This document shows, piece after piece, positions 1-8,422 of a DNA stretch of 64,000 bases. Within the stretch, counting starts at the first letter, position 1, and every line of letters begins with the position of its first letter. Location of the stretch: positions 82,049-146,048 of the forward strand of contig NZ_LDUG01000002.1 in assembly GCF_001530125.1 (NCBI RefSeq). The letters run 5' to 3'. The DNA is from Thiobacillus denitrificans. GTDB taxonomy: Bacteria; Pseudomonadota; Gammaproteobacteria; Burkholderiales; Thiobacillaceae. Position numbers and translations under genes: made by a program. Under the pieces are notes generated by a model. The model saw nothing but the letters and a program-made list of their open reading frames with translations. It did no database searches and was not told the DNA's origin.

Positions 1-1
1 C

Positions 2-415
2 GAAGCCGCGCGCGTACTGAAGCCGGGCGGCGCGATCGCCCTGTGGGGCTACGGACGCATGGTTCTGCCGGGTGAGATGGATGCGCTGCTCCAGCGTTTC
101 TATGCCGAAACCGTCGGCCCGTACTGGCCGCCCGAGCGCGCGCTGATCGACGGCGCCTACCGCAGCCTGGATTTCCCGTTTGTCGAAATCCAGCCGCAGG
201 CTTTTGCGATCGAGGTCGAGTGGACCCTGCCGCGGCTGATGGACTATCTCTCCACCTGGTCGGCGGTGAAGCGCTACCGGGTCGCGCGGGGAGGCGATCC
301 CTTGCCGGCGCTGATGGCCGAACTTTCGCCCGGTTGGGGCGATCCCGAAACGGCGCGAAAACTGCAGTGGCCGCTGTTCCTGCGCGTCGGCAGGCGCCAG
401 GGAAATGCTGATTAA
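2..415 (+). CDS. SAM-dependent methyltransferase, C-terminal part (5' end outside window)
   Basis: The reading frame is open from the window edge to a TAA stop, so the N-terminus is missing. The first visible residues, EAARVLKPGGAIALWGYGR, are the post-motif segment (strand beta-4/5) of class I SAM methyltransferases of the Methyltransf_11 type. The remainder (YWPPER, then an FPF-EIQPQAF stretch and W-rich helices) resembles small trans-aconitate or ubiquinone-type methyltransferases, but the substrate cannot be told from this piece. The SAM-binding motif I lies outside the window. Confidence 0.75.
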   Translation, partial: EAARVLKPGGAIALWGYGRMVLPGEMDALLQRFYAETVGPYWPPERALIDGAYRSLDFPFVEIQPQAFAIEVEWTLPRLMDYLSTWSAVKRYRVARGGDPLPALMAELSPGWGDPETARKLQWPLFLRVGRRQGNAD

Positions 416-418
416 TTC

Positions 419-497
419 GTCATTGCGAGCGCAGCGCGGCAATCCAGCGTATTGGTCAAGCGGCATTTCTGGATTGCCGCGCTGCGCTCGCAATGAC
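419..497. repeat. Perfect long inverted repeat (29-bp arms)
   Basis: Two perfectly complementary 29-bp arms (419-447 and 469-497) starting GTCATTGCGAGCGCAGC are separated by 21 bases. It lies just after the methyltransferase stop and before the end of nrdG, so it could fold as a bidirectional hairpin between convergent genes. The motif type, built on GTCATTGCGAG, is a common dispersed palindrome in proteobacterial genomes; that comparison is from memory. Confidence 0.8.
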
Positions 498-536
498 AGG
501 CACACAGAATTTGAATTTATTTGCGTTTCCAGTAGC

Positions 537-1229
537 TTACGCGCGCACCGAAAATCCCCCGAACAACCCGGCCAGTTCCCCGCCCATGTCCTGCAGGGGC
601 CGCTCGCGTGTCGCGTTCTGACACAAGGCCGCATCCTGACACCCCTGGCTGCGGAAAGCCTGGATAACGTAATGCTTCACCCCGCGCGCGGCCAGATCGT
701 GCGCGAGACCGACCACTTCCGCATCGGCCAAGAGCGCCGGATGCACCGTGGTGCGAACTTCATGCGCAACGCCTGACGCCAGCACTTCCAGCAGACCGGC
801 GTGTGCTCGCTCGCCGCTGCCGGCCACGCCGGTGACGCGCGGGTAATCCGCAAACGGCGCCTTCACGTCCAGCCCCACCCAGTCGACCAGCGGCAGCACC
901 GCCGCCAGCCGCTGCGGAACCATGCCGCCGCTATGCAGGCCGATCTTGAATCCGAGCGCGCGCACCTCGCGCATCGCGTCCAGCAGGCCCGCCTGCGCGG
1001 TCGGCTCGCCACCGGAAAACACCACGCCGTCGAGCAGTCCCTGGCGGCGGCGCAGGAAGGCCAGCACTTCTTCCCAGGGGGTTTCGTTGTCGCCGCGCGC
1101 GGGAATCAGGCCGGGATTGTGGCAATAGCCGCAGCGCCAGGGACAGCCCTGGCAGAACACCACCGCGGCCAGCATGCCGGGCCAGTCGGTGGTGGAAAGC
1201 GGCGTCAGGCCGCCCACGCGTAGCGTCAT
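537..1229 (-). CDS. nrdG: Anaerobic ribonucleotide reductase activating protein (radical SAM)
   Basis: This 230-residue protein should bind a 4Fe-4S cluster and SAM and install the glycyl radical on class III ribonucleotide reductase. The radical SAM motif is plain near the N-terminus: C29-x3-C33-x2-C36 in the segment CQGCPWRCGYCHNPG. It is followed by the GGEPT motif of the family. It is the last gene of the nrdD, glycyl-radical protein, nrdG set, 39 bases after the small gene. The length fits the longer NrdG-like activases rather than the 154-residue E. coli form. Confidence 0.9.
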   Translation of the reverse strand: MTLRVGGLTPLSTTDWPGMLAAVVFCQGCPWRCGYCHNPGLIPARGDNETPWEEVLAFLRRRQGLLDGVVFSGGEPTAQAGLLDAMREVRALGFKIGLHSGGMVPQRLAAVLPLVDWVGLDVKAPFADYPRVTGVAGSGERAHAGLLEVLASGVAHEVRTTVHPALLADAEVVGLAHDLAARGVKHYVIQAFRSQGCQDAALCQNATRERPLQDMGGELAGLFGGFSVRA

Positions 1230-1268
1230 GGGAATTGGTGGGGCGTCATGGTCGTGGGCGCAGCAGGG

Positions 1269-1457
1269 TCAGCCCATGCAGCAGCGGCTCTCGACGAAGT
1301 GACGCCGCTCGCGATGCTCGCTCTTCTTGCCCTTGTTGAAGCTCGTCACCGGACGGTGATAGCCCATCACGCGGGTCCACACTTCGCAGCGGGTGCGCTC
1401 CTCGTCCTTCAGCGCAGCAGCGGTCAGGGCTTGGGTCGGAACAGTCATGTCATTCAT
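1269..1457 (-). CDS. Stand-alone glycyl-radical domain of class III ribonucleotide reductase
   Basis: A 62-residue protein with its own start and a good Shine-Dalgarno (AAGGAG, seven bases before ATG). Its second half, CEVWTRVMGYHRPVTSFNKG followed by KKSEHRER, matches the extreme C-terminus of NrdD enzymes (NRDD family), where the glycine of the R-x-x-G-Y motif, here Gly32, carries the radical. The main NrdD protein upstream stops after its zinc site and lacks this motif, so the two together make one complete enzyme. The gene starts 16 bases after the nrdD stop, in a different frame. A frameshift that split one gene is possible, but the ribosome binding site argues for a real separate gene. 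Confidence 0.8.
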   Translation of the reverse strand: MNDMTVPTQALTAAALKDEERTRCEVWTRVMGYHRPVTSFNKGKKSEHRERRHFVESRCCMG

Positions 1458-1473
1458 TTCAGTCTCCTTGGGG

Positions 1474-3525
1474 TCAGGCGTTAACAGCGCGTTTACGGGA
1501 CAGGGCTTCCTCGTCGCACGTGGGGCAGAATTCGTGCTCGCCGGCGAGGTAGCCGTGTTTGGGGCAAATTGAAAAGGTCGGCGTGATGGTGATGTAGGGC
1601 AGGTGGAAACGTTCCAGCGCGCGGCGCACCAGATTGCGGCAGGCCTCGGTCGAGGAAATATTCTCCGACATGTAGAGGTGCAGCACGGTGCCGCCGGTGT
1701 ACTTGCGCTGCAGGTCGTCCTGCAACTCCAGCGCTTCAAAGGCGTCGTCGGTAAAGCCCACCGGCAGCTGTGTCGAGTTGGTGTAGTACGGCGCGTCCTC
1801 GGTGCCCGCCTGCAGGATGTCCGGGTAGCGCTTGACGTCCTCCTTGGCGAAGCGGTAGGTGGTGCCCTCGGCCGGGGTGGCTTCCAGGTTGTACATGTGG
1901 CCCGTTTCTTCCTGGAACGCGGCGATGCGGCCGCGGATGTGGTCGAGCAGCCGCACCGCGAAGGCGTGGCCCCACTCGGAGGTGATGTCGTGCTCGTCAT
2001 CGGTGAAGTTGCGGATCATCTCGTTGACGCCGTTGACGCCGATGGTCGAGAAGTGATTGCGCAGCGTGCCGAGATAGCGCTTGGTGTAGGGGAACAGGCC
2101 GTTATCCATCAGCCGCTGGATTTCCTTGCGCTTGATCTCGAGGCCGTTCTTCGCCATGTCGAGCAGCGCATCGAGGCGGCGCAGCAGGCCGGCTTCGTCG
2201 CCCTCGTACTCATAGCCCAGGCGCGCGCAATTGACCGTCACCACGCCGACCGAACCGGTCTGCTCGGCCGAGCCGAACAGGCCGTTGCCGCGCTTCAGCA
2301 ATTCGCGCAGATCGAGCTGCAGGCGGCAGCACATCGAGCGGATGTGGTTCGGCTTCATCTCGGAATTGATGAAGTTCTGGAAGTACGGCAACCCGTAGCG
2401 CGCGGTCATGGCGAATAGCCGCTCGGCGTTTTCCGATTCCCAGGGGAAATCCGGCGTCATGTTGTAGGTGGGGATGGGGAAAGTGAACACCCGTCCCTTG
2501 GCGTCGCCGGCGGTCATCACCTCGATGTAGGCGCGGTTGATCATGTCCATCTCGACCTGCAGATCGCTGTAGGTGAAGGGCATTTCCTTGCCGCCGATCA
2601 CCGGCACCTGTTCGCGCAGGTCTTCCGGACAGGTCCAGTCGAAGGTGAGGTTGGTGAACGGCGTCTGGGTGCCCCAGCGCGACGGCACGTTGAGGTTGTA
2701 GATCAGTTCCTGGATGCACTGGCGCACCTCTTCGTAGCGCATGCCGTCGTTGCGGATGAAAGGCGCCATGTAGGTGTCGAACGAGGAGAAGGCCTGCGCG
2801 CCGGCCCATTCGTTCTGCAGCGTGCCGAGGAAGTTGACGATCTGGCCGACCGCGGAGGACATGTGCTTGGGCGGGCCCGCCTCGACCTTGCCCGGCACGC
2901 CGTTCAAGCCTTCGTGCAGCAGGGTGCGCAGCGACCAGCCGGCGCAGTAGCCCGCCAGCATGTCGAGATCGTGGACGTGGAGCGCGCCCTCGCGATGCGC
3001 TTCGCCCAGTTCGGGCGCATAGACGTGGTTGAGCCAGTAGTTGGCCACCACCTTGCCCGAGACGTTGAGAATCAGCCCGCCCAGCGAATAGCCCTGGTTG
3101 GCGTTGGCGTTAACCCGCCAGTCCTGGCGCGACAGGTATTCGTTGATCGACGCTTCCACATCCACCACCGTCTTGCGGTCCTGGCGCAGCTTTTTGTGCG
3201 TCTCGCGATAAACGATATAGGCGCGCGCGGTGGCGAGGTGGTTGGCCGCGATCAGGCTCTGCTCGACCACATCCTGGATGCGCTCGATGTCCGGGGGCGA
3301 ACCGCGGAAGCTGTGGATCAGCACCTTCGTCACCTGGACGGTCAGACGATCCGCCTCGGCTTCGCCGAATTCGGCCTCACCAAATTCTCCTGTGGCCTGC
3401 CCCGCGCGCAACAGCGCCGAGCGGATCTTCCCCGCATCGAAATCCGCCCGCTGGCCGTCGCGCTTGACCACCTCGCGCGGCAACATCGACACCACACACC
3501 CCATCCCCACGTCTGCCATCGTCAT
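1474..3525 (-). CDS. nrdD: Anaerobic (class III) ribonucleoside-triphosphate reductase, large part
   Basis: Makes deoxyribonucleotides without oxygen. Residues about 10-115 form an ATP-cone regulatory domain (PREVVKRDGQRADFDAGKIR). The barrel follows, with candidate thiyl-radical cysteines at C399/C400 (SMCCRL) and the loop GSVGVVTVN. The C-terminal zinc site is seen at C654, H657, C667 and C670. After that the protein ends at residue 683 without the glycyl-radical motif, which is encoded by the next small gene. It is the first gene of the operon and is divergent from a hemerythrin gene across a promoter region that holds an 11-bp inverted repeat. Confidence 0.93.
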   Translation of the reverse strand: MTMADVGMGCVVSMLPREVVKRDGQRADFDAGKIRSALLRAGQATGEFGEAEFGEAEADRLTVQVTKVLIHSFRGSPPDIERIQDVVEQSLIAANHLATARAYIVYRETHKKLRQDRKTVVDVEASINEYLSRQDWRVNANANQGYSLGGLILNVSGKVVANYWLNHVYAPELGEAHREGALHVHDLDMLAGYCAGWSLRTLLHEGLNGVPGKVEAGPPKHMSSAVGQIVNFLGTLQNEWAGAQAFSSFDTYMAPFIRNDGMRYEEVRQCIQELIYNLNVPSRWGTQTPFTNLTFDWTCPEDLREQVPVIGGKEMPFTYSDLQVEMDMINRAYIEVMTAGDAKGRVFTFPIPTYNMTPDFPWESENAERLFAMTARYGLPYFQNFINSEMKPNHIRSMCCRLQLDLRELLKRGNGLFGSAEQTGSVGVVTVNCARLGYEYEGDEAGLLRRLDALLDMAKNGLEIKRKEIQRLMDNGLFPYTKRYLGTLRNHFSTIGVNGVNEMIRNFTDDEHDITSEWGHAFAVRLLDHIRGRIAAFQEETGHMYNLEATPAEGTTYRFAKEDVKRYPDILQAGTEDAPYYTNSTQLPVGFTDDAFEALELQDDLQRKYTGGTVLHLYMSENISSTEACRNLVRRALERFHLPYITITPTFSICPKHGYLAGEHEFCPTCDEEALSRKRAVNA

Positions 3526-3532
3526 CTCCTCG

Positions 3533-3584
3533 TTTATCTACATTTTGTGCTGACCGCCAATCAACCATACAACATGTAGATAAA
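3533..3584. promoter_or_regulatory. Inverted repeat TTTATCTACAT between nrdD and hemerythrin genes
   Basis: Two perfect 11-bp arms, TTTATCTACAT at 3533-3543 and its complement at 3574-3584, lie 41 bases apart centre to centre. That is close to four helical turns, which suits a looping or two-dimer repressor. The region serves both divergent genes. It does not fit the NrdR box or a canonical FNR site by eye. The regulator is unknown. Confidence 0.5.
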
Positions 3585-3652
3585 ATATCAAGGTGATTTT
3601 AAGGTTCGCTTGTCCTGATACACTCTGATCTCAGCAAACACGGTGGAAAGCG

Positions 3653-4093
3653 ATGAGCACGATTGTGGATTTTCTGGGCGGCGATCACCGCGCATGCGAC
3701 GATTTGTTCGCCTCCGCCGAAGACGCCGTGGCGCAAAATAACTGGGACAGCGCGCGCAGCCTGTTCGAGCGTTTTCAGGCGGCGATGGCGCACCACCTGG
3801 CGATGGAGGAAAAGGTGCTGTTCCCTGCCTTCGAAGCCCGCACCGGCAACAGCATGGGGCCGACCCAGGTCATGCGCATGGAGCACGAGCAGATTCGCGG
3901 CCTGCTGCAGGAAATGGCCAACGCCGTGGCCGATGCCAATCACGGCCGCTATCTCGGCCTGTCGGAAACGCTCAACATGCTGATGCAGCAGCACAACCTG
4001 AAGGAGGAGAACATGCTCTATCCCATGTCCGACCAGGTGCTGGGCGGCGAGCGCGACGACCTGATCCGCGCAATGGAAGCCGTTTCCCCGTAG
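3653..4093 (+). CDS. Hemerythrin HHE domain protein
   Basis: A 146-residue four-helix protein of the bacterial hemerythrin family, which binds a di-iron centre and O2 or NO. The expected ligands are visible in order: H12 in GGDHR, HHLAMEE with its glutamate, MRMEHEQ, and QQHNLKEEN. It is divergent from nrdD, sharing the promoter region, and is followed by DUF2249 and a polytopic membrane protein. In denitrifiers this neighbourhood usually belongs to NO or O2 handling; protecting the oxygen-sensitive NrdD or dealing with NO is an inference. Confidence 0.87.
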   Translation: MSTIVDFLGGDHRACDDLFASAEDAVAQNNWDSARSLFERFQAAMAHHLAMEEKVLFPAFEARTGNSMGPTQVMRMEHEQIRGLLQEMANAVADANHGRYLGLSETLNMLMQQHNLKEENMLYPMSDQVLGGERDDLIRAMEAVSP

Positions 4094-4101
4094 CGATTCG
4101 C

Positions 4102-4237
4102 ATGCCCAAACCGATGGCTTCGCTCCCCCACCCCAACCCTGATGGAACTACTAGCCATTCGACTAAGCCCGCAAGCGGGCAAGTCGCTGGTTATCCCCCG
4201 CTTGCGGGAGAGGGGGCAAACGTGATGCCCAAACCGA
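4102..4237. repeat. 110-bp repeat-like segment between 13-bp direct repeats at a start codon
   Basis: ATGCCCAAACCGA occurs at 4102-4114 and again at 4225-4237. The second copy is the start of the DUF2249 gene. The 110 bases between carry C-rich and G-rich ends and two small palindromes (CCCGCAAGCGGG, CCCGCTTGCGGG), typical of dispersed intergenic repeats. The layout looks like an insertion with duplication of the first four codons of the gene. Confidence 0.6.
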
Positions 4238-4467
4238 CTAACGAAATCCTCGTCGACGCGCGCGGGCTGGAACCGCCGGAGCCGATGGAAAAGGTCTTGC
4301 AGACGCTGGCCCTGCTGCGCCCCGGCCAGTCGATCCGGCTGCTGCTGCACCGCGAACCGTTTCCGCTCTACGCCATCCTCGCCGAATGGGGCTATCGCCA
4401 CGCCACGCGGATGGAAGCCGACGGCAGCCACGTCATCCTGATCCGCCCGTCAGGCGAAGACCAATAA
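4225..4467 (+). CDS. DUF2249 domain protein
   Basis: An 80-residue protein with the DUF2249 pattern: ILVDARGLEPPEPMEKVL, then an LRPGQSIRLLLHREPFPLY segment and a final beta-hairpin. The fold is TusA-like. The function is not known; the family clusters with hemerythrins and NO-related membrane proteins. ATG at 4225 was chosen because the G-rich GGAGAGGGGG stretch stands before it and the homologous part starts there; an in-frame ATG at 4102 would only add residues from the inserted repeat. A second DUF2249 gene lies at 11332. Confidence 0.75.
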   Translation: MPKPTNEILVDARGLEPPEPMEKVLQTLALLRPGQSIRLLLHREPFPLYAILAEWGYRHATRMEADGSHVILIRPSGEDQ

Positions 4468-4477
4468 AAGCAATTAA

Positions 4478-4628
4478 CCACAGAGACACAGAGGCACAGA
4501 GTTGAAAAGCAAGGAAAAAGTCCCGGAAAGTCCTGTACGCATCATGCACCGGTTTGGCGATGGCACGCCTTCCTGCAACCGATTGTTTCTCTGTGCCTCT
4601 GTGCCTCTGTGCCTCTGTGCCTCTGTGG
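4478..4628. repeat. CTCTGTGC tandem array with an inverted counterpart
   Basis: Five 8-bp units CTCTGTGC (last one CTCTGTGG) run head to tail at 4589-4628. An inverted version (CCACAGAG, then CACAGAGGCACAGAG) stands at 4478-4501, so the ends can pair over an 87-bp spacer. It sits between the DUF2249 gene and the membrane protein gene and could form a hairpin in their mRNA. This type of CACAGAG repeat is dispersed in many bacterial genomes. Confidence 0.75.
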
Positions 4629-4666
4629 TGAATGCACTGTGGTTGCAAGATAAAGCGGGCCGCGCA

Positions 4667-5947
4667 ATGAGCCAGCAAGCCGGTCTCTCCTTCGAACAGG
4701 CGCCGCCATTTGCGCTGCCGCTGCGGTTCTTTCTCACCGCCCCGCTGTTTCTGCTGGCCGCCGCGGGCCTGATCGTGTGGGACCCCGAGGCGCTGGCCTC
4801 GCGCTGGACGCCGCCGGCACTCGCCGTTACCCACGCGCTGACGCTGGGCTTCCTCGCCATGGTGATGCTGGGTGCATTGCTGCAGATGCTGCCGGTGGTG
4901 GCGGGTGCGTCCCTGCCTGCGCCCCGCTTCGTTGCTTGGTTCAGTCACGTTTCACTCACGCTGGGAAGTGTCGCCTTGATGGCGGGTTTCCTGACGGCCG
5001 CGCCGGCCGCTTACGGCATCGGCATCGCCCTGCTCGGTGGCGGTTTCGCGGTCTTTCTCGCGGCGGCATCGATCAGCCTCGCGCACGCCGTGGCCGGCGT
5101 CACGGTCAACGGCATTCGGTTCGCGGTGTTGAGCCTGGCCGTCACCCTGCTGCTCGGCCTGGCGCTTGCGCTGCTGCGCGCCGGCTGGTGGATGCCGCCC
5201 GCGGTCGAGACCGCGATCGCCGCACACGCCACCTTCGGCCTGCTCGGCTGGGTGCTGCTGCTGGTGATCGGCGTGGCCTACCAGGTGGTGCCGATGTTCC
5301 AGATCACGCCGCCCTATCCGCCGCGGATGAGCCGCTGGCTGGCCGGCGCGCTGTTCACGCTGCTGCTGCTCCACGCCGCCGTGCTGCTATTGTTCCCGGC
5401 CGCCGCACCCATCGTCGATGCCGGCCTCGCCGGCGGCATCCTGCTGTTTGCCCTCGCCACCCTGCGCCTGCAAGCGCGCCGCCGCAGAAAGCTGCCCGAC
5501 GTCACCCTCGATTATTGGCGCCTCGGCATGGCCAGCCTGATCGCCTGCGTGGCGGTCTGGCTGGTGGCGCAGCTCTGGTCGACGTGGGCAGGCAGCAACG
5601 CCTATCCCTTGCTGCTGGGGGTGCTGTTCATCGGCGGCTTCGCGGTGAGCGTAGTGAGCGGCATGCTCTACAAGATCGTGCCCTTCCTCGCCTGGTTTCA
5701 TCTGCAGGCACAGCTGCAGGCGCGCGCGGGCAGCATCCCCACCATGAAGGACATGATTGCGGAACGCTGGACACGCTGGCAGTTCCGCCTCCACCTCGCC
5801 GCCTGCGCGCTGCTCACTGGCGCCACGCTGTGGCCGCAACTGGCGATTACGGCAGGCAGTGTGCTAGCGCTGTCCGCACTGCTGCTGTGGGTCAATCTGC
5901 TGTCGGCGGTGCGGCGTTTTTCCCGTCATGGCGGGCGCTTTTCCTGA
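4667..5947 (+). CDS. Polytopic membrane protein, NnrS / heme-copper-oxidase-I-like
   Basis: A 426-residue protein with about 12 hydrophobic helices. Conserved-looking histidines sit in helix segments such as HALTLGFLAMVMLGALLQML, HATFGLLGWVLLLVIGVAY and KIVPFLAWFHLQ, a pattern that recalls NnrS and the heme-binding helices of oxidase subunit I. Homologues occur beside DUF2249 and hemerythrin genes in denitrifiers, as here. The role is probably in NO or respiratory stress but no reaction can be named. The ATG was placed at MSQQAGL; upstream in-frame codons run through the CTCTGTGC repeat and are not protein-like. Confidence 0.6.
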   Translation: MSQQAGLSFEQAPPFALPLRFFLTAPLFLLAAAGLIVWDPEALASRWTPPALAVTHALTLGFLAMVMLGALLQMLPVVAGASLPAPRFVAWFSHVSLTLGSVALMAGFLTAAPAAYGIGIALLGGGFAVFLAAASISLAHAVAGVTVNGIRFAVLSLAVTLLLGLALALLRAGWWMPPAVETAIAAHATFGLLGWVLLLVIGVAYQVVPMFQITPPYPPRMSRWLAGALFTLLLLHAAVLLLFPAAAPIVDAGLAGGILLFALATLRLQARRRRKLPDVTLDYWRLGMASLIACVAVWLVAQLWSTWAGSNAYPLLLGVLFIGGFAVSVVSGMLYKIVPFLAWFHLQAQLQARAGSIPTMKDMIAERWTRWQFRLHLAACALLTGATLWPQLAITAGSVLALSALLLWVNLLSAVRRFSRHGGRFS

Positions 5948-5966
5948 CTGCCATTCCGGCGCCGAC

Positions 5967-6818
5967 TTAACGCAACAGCAGCAACGGCAGTTTGGCCTGG
6001 CGGATCAGTTGGGTGGTGGTGCTGCCGACCAGAAACTCGCGAATCTTGGAATGACCGTAGGCACCCATCACGATCAGGTCGATGGCGTGCTCGGTGCGGT
6101 AGCCGCACAGCACTTCTTCGACCTGGCCGGCATGAATGCTTGCGGTCACCTCGAATCCGGACTCTTCCAGCGTCGTTCGCGCCCAGTCCAGCTGCTCGCG
6201 GGCCTCTGCCTTGTCGGCGCCGACCATCACCACATGGCAGGGCAGGCCGCGAAACAGCGGGCTGCGCGCAACCATCTCAACCGCCTTGCGGGTGGTGGCG
6301 CTGTCATCGAAGGCGACCAGGATGCGCTGCGGCTCGCTGTAGTCGGTGGGGATGACCAGGATGGGACGGTGCAGGGTGCGCACCACGTTTTCCAGGTGGC
6401 TGCCGATATGCTCGCCGGCACTGTCGCCGTGTTCGCCCTGGCGCCCCATCACCAGCAGGCGGATGTCGTGTTCGAACTCGATCAGGGTGTCGACCAGTTC
6501 GCCGTGACGCTGGCGGCTGGTCGGGCTGACTACGCCATCGGCCATGGCACGCGCTTTGGCCTCGTTGAGCATGAGCCAGCCCTGTTCCAGCGCCAGCTTG
6601 CCGCGCTTTTCGTCGAGTTCGGCCAACTCCTGCAGCAGGTGTTCGCGGCTGCCCAGCCCGATATTGCCGCTGAGGTCGGCGGGGACGGGGTATTCCGATT
6701 TGCCCAGCACGTGCAGGAACTCCAGCGGGGCGTCCATTTTCCGGCTGGCCCAGGCGGCGTAGTCGCACACCGCGAGGGTAATGCTGGAACCGTCAATACA
6801 TGCGATTACGTGTGTCAT
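5967..6818 (-). CDS. Tandem universal stress protein (UspA type)
   Basis: A 283-residue protein made of two UspA domains (about 1-145 and 146-283). The second domain has the ATP-binding signature G-x2-G-x9-G-S/T in GAYGHSKIREFLVGSTT, and the protein ends KLPLLLLR as these domains do. The first domain has the degenerate version GRQGEHGDSAGEHIGS. It follows the SulP gene by 14 bases and is probably co-transcribed with it. The precise stress role is unknown. Confidence 0.88.
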   Translation of the reverse strand: MTHVIACIDGSSITLAVCDYAAWASRKMDAPLEFLHVLGKSEYPVPADLSGNIGLGSREHLLQELAELDEKRGKLALEQGWLMLNEAKARAMADGVVSPTSRQRHGELVDTLIEFEHDIRLLVMGRQGEHGDSAGEHIGSHLENVVRTLHRPILVIPTDYSEPQRILVAFDDSATTRKAVEMVARSPLFRGLPCHVVMVGADKAEAREQLDWARTTLEESGFEVTASIHAGQVEEVLCGYRTEHAIDLIVMGAYGHSKIREFLVGSTTTQLIRQAKLPLLLLR

Positions 6819-6832
6819 CGTCGTTGTCTCCC

Positions 6833-8311
6833 TTAGTGACCCATCAGATTATCGACAGCACCCGGCTTATCGTGCACGGCAAAGCGGTCGACGATCGTGC
6901 TGCTGGCCTCGTTGAGGCCGATGACCTCGACCTCGGTGCCTTCGCGGCGGAACTTCAGCACCACCTTGTCCAGTCCAGCGACGGCGGTGATGTCCCAGAA
7001 ATGCGCCTGGCACAGGTCGATCGTCACCTTGTCGATGGCTTCCCTGAAATCGAAGAAGTCGACGAACTTGTCGGCCGAGGCGAAGAACACCTGGCCCACC
7101 ACCTTGTAGGTGCGGCTGAGGCCGTCCTCGCTCAGGGTCGAGTTGACGTGCTTGTACTGCGCCACCTTGTTGGCGAAGAATATCGCCGCCAGCAGCACGC
7201 CGACGAAGACGCCATAGGCCAGGTTGTGCGTGGCGACCACCACGACCACCGTGGTGACCATCACGACACTGGTGCTGGTGGGATGCTTTTTCAGGTTGGT
7301 CAGCGAAACCCAGCTGAAGGTGCCGATGGAGACCATGATCATCACCGCCACCAGCGCCGCCATCGGGATCTGCGCGACCCATTCGCCGAGGAACACCACC
7401 ATCAGCAGCAGAAACGCGCCCGCTGCGAAGGTGGACAGGCGAGTGCGGCCGCCGGACTTCACGTTGATCACCGACTGGCCAATCATCGCGCATCCCGCCA
7501 TGCCGCCGATCAGGCCGGAGGCGATGTTGGCGATGCCCTGGCCCTTGCATTCGCGGTTCTTGTCGCTGGTCGTGTCGGTGAGGTCGTCGATGATGGTGGC
7601 GGTCATCATCGACTCGAGCAGGCCCACCACCGCCAGCGATAGCGAGTACGGGAAGATGATCGCCAGGGTCTCGAAGGTGAGCGGCACTTCGGGCCAGAGG
7701 AAGATCGGCAGGGTGTCCGGCAGCTCGCCCATGTCGCTCACGGTGCGGATGTCCAGGTTCAGGAACATCGCCAGCCCGGTCAGCACGACGATGGTCACCA
7801 GCGGCGAGGGAATCGCCCGGGTGACATACGGGAACAGATAGATGATCGCTAGGCCGCCTGCGGTCATGGCGTAGACGTGCCAGGTCACGTTGGTCAGCTC
7901 GGGCAGCTGTGCCATGAAGATCAGGATCGCCAGCGCGTTGACGAAACCGGTGACCACCGAGCGCGAGACGAAACGCATCAGCGAGCCCAGCTTGAGGTAA
8001 CCGGCACCGATCTGCAGCACGCCGGTCAGCAGCGTGGCCGCCAGCAGGTATTGCAGGCCGTGGTCCTTGACCAGGGTGACCATCAAGAGCGCCATGGCGC
8101 CGGTGGCGGCCGAGATCATGCCGGCGCGGCCGCCGACGAAGGCGATCACCACCGCGATGCAGAACGAGGCATACAGCCCCACCTTGGGGTCGACCCCGGC
8201 GATGACCGAAAAGGCGATCGCTTCGGGGATCAGGGCGAGGGCGACCACGATGCCGGCCAGGAGATCGCCGCGAATGTTGGAGAACCAGTTTTGTCGGATT
8301 GAGTTGATCAT
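6833..8311 (-). CDS. SulP family anion transporter with STAS domain
   Basis: A 492-residue inner membrane protein. The SulP signature lies near the start ([20 protein letters not shown], then GLYASF), followed by about 10-12 hydrophobic helices and a C-terminal cytoplasmic STAS domain from about residue 400. Substrates of the family include sulfate, bicarbonate, chloride and carboxylates; a STAS-bearing protein of this short type may carry bicarbonate or sulfate. ATG at 8311 (MINSIRQ) is preferred to an ORF start 37 codons upstream, whose extra residues are not SulP-like. Confidence 0.9.
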   Translation of the reverse strand: MINSIRQNWFSNIRGDLLAGIVVALALIPEAIAFSVIAGVDPKVGLYASFCIAVVIAFVGGRAGMISAATGAMALLMVTLVKDHGLQYLLAATLLTGVLQIGAGYLKLGSLMRFVSRSVVTGFVNALAILIFMAQLPELTNVTWHVYAMTAGGLAIIYLFPYVTRAIPSPLVTIVVLTGLAMFLNLDIRTVSDMGELPDTLPIFLWPEVPLTFETLAIIFPYSLSLAVVGLLESMMTATIIDDLTDTTSDKNRECKGQGIANIASGLIGGMAGCAMIGQSVINVKSGGRTRLSTFAAGAFLLLMVVFLGEWVAQIPMAALVAVMIMVSIGTFSWVSLTNLKKHPTSTSVVMVTTVVVVVATHNLAYGVFVGVLLAAIFFANKVAQYKHVNSTLSEDGLSRTYKVVGQVFFASADKFVDFFDFREAIDKVTIDLCQAHFWDITAVAGLDKVVLKFRREGTEVEVIGLNEASSTIVDRFAVHDKPGAVDNLMGH

Positions 8312-8399
8312 TCTGCTGCCAGTCAAAAAACGCAATGCTGGCCATCTCCAGCCAGAAGACGGGCGTGGCCATACAGAAAGTTGTGGGGTGCGACGAACC

Positions 8400-8422
8400 G
8401 TGCCGATGCAGCGCATCGGCAC
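8400..8422. promoter_or_regulatory. Perfect 10-bp hairpin in the sulP leader
   Basis: GTGCCGATGC, loop AGC, and the exact complement form a tight hairpin about 90 bases upstream of the SulP start. Read in the sulP direction the T-run comes before, not after the stem, so it is not an intrinsic terminator for sulP. It may be an operator or an mRNA structure. The rest of the interval 8312-8553 shows nothing recognisable. Confidence 0.4.

Noticed and set aside
3580..3600. FNR/Dnr site near the hemerythrin promoter
   Set aside because: TTGAT on the minus strand is followed by ATC with a 5-base rather than 4-base gap, and the second half-site is poor.
3526..3652. NrdR boxes upstream of nrdD
   Set aside because: No ACACWATATATWGTGT-like 16-mers were found; only the unrelated TTTATCTACAT inverted repeat.
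8312..8422. N-terminal extension of the SulP protein
   Set aside because: The 37 extra codons are Arg/Pro/Trp-rich, lie over the hairpin at 8400, and do not resemble SulP N-termini.
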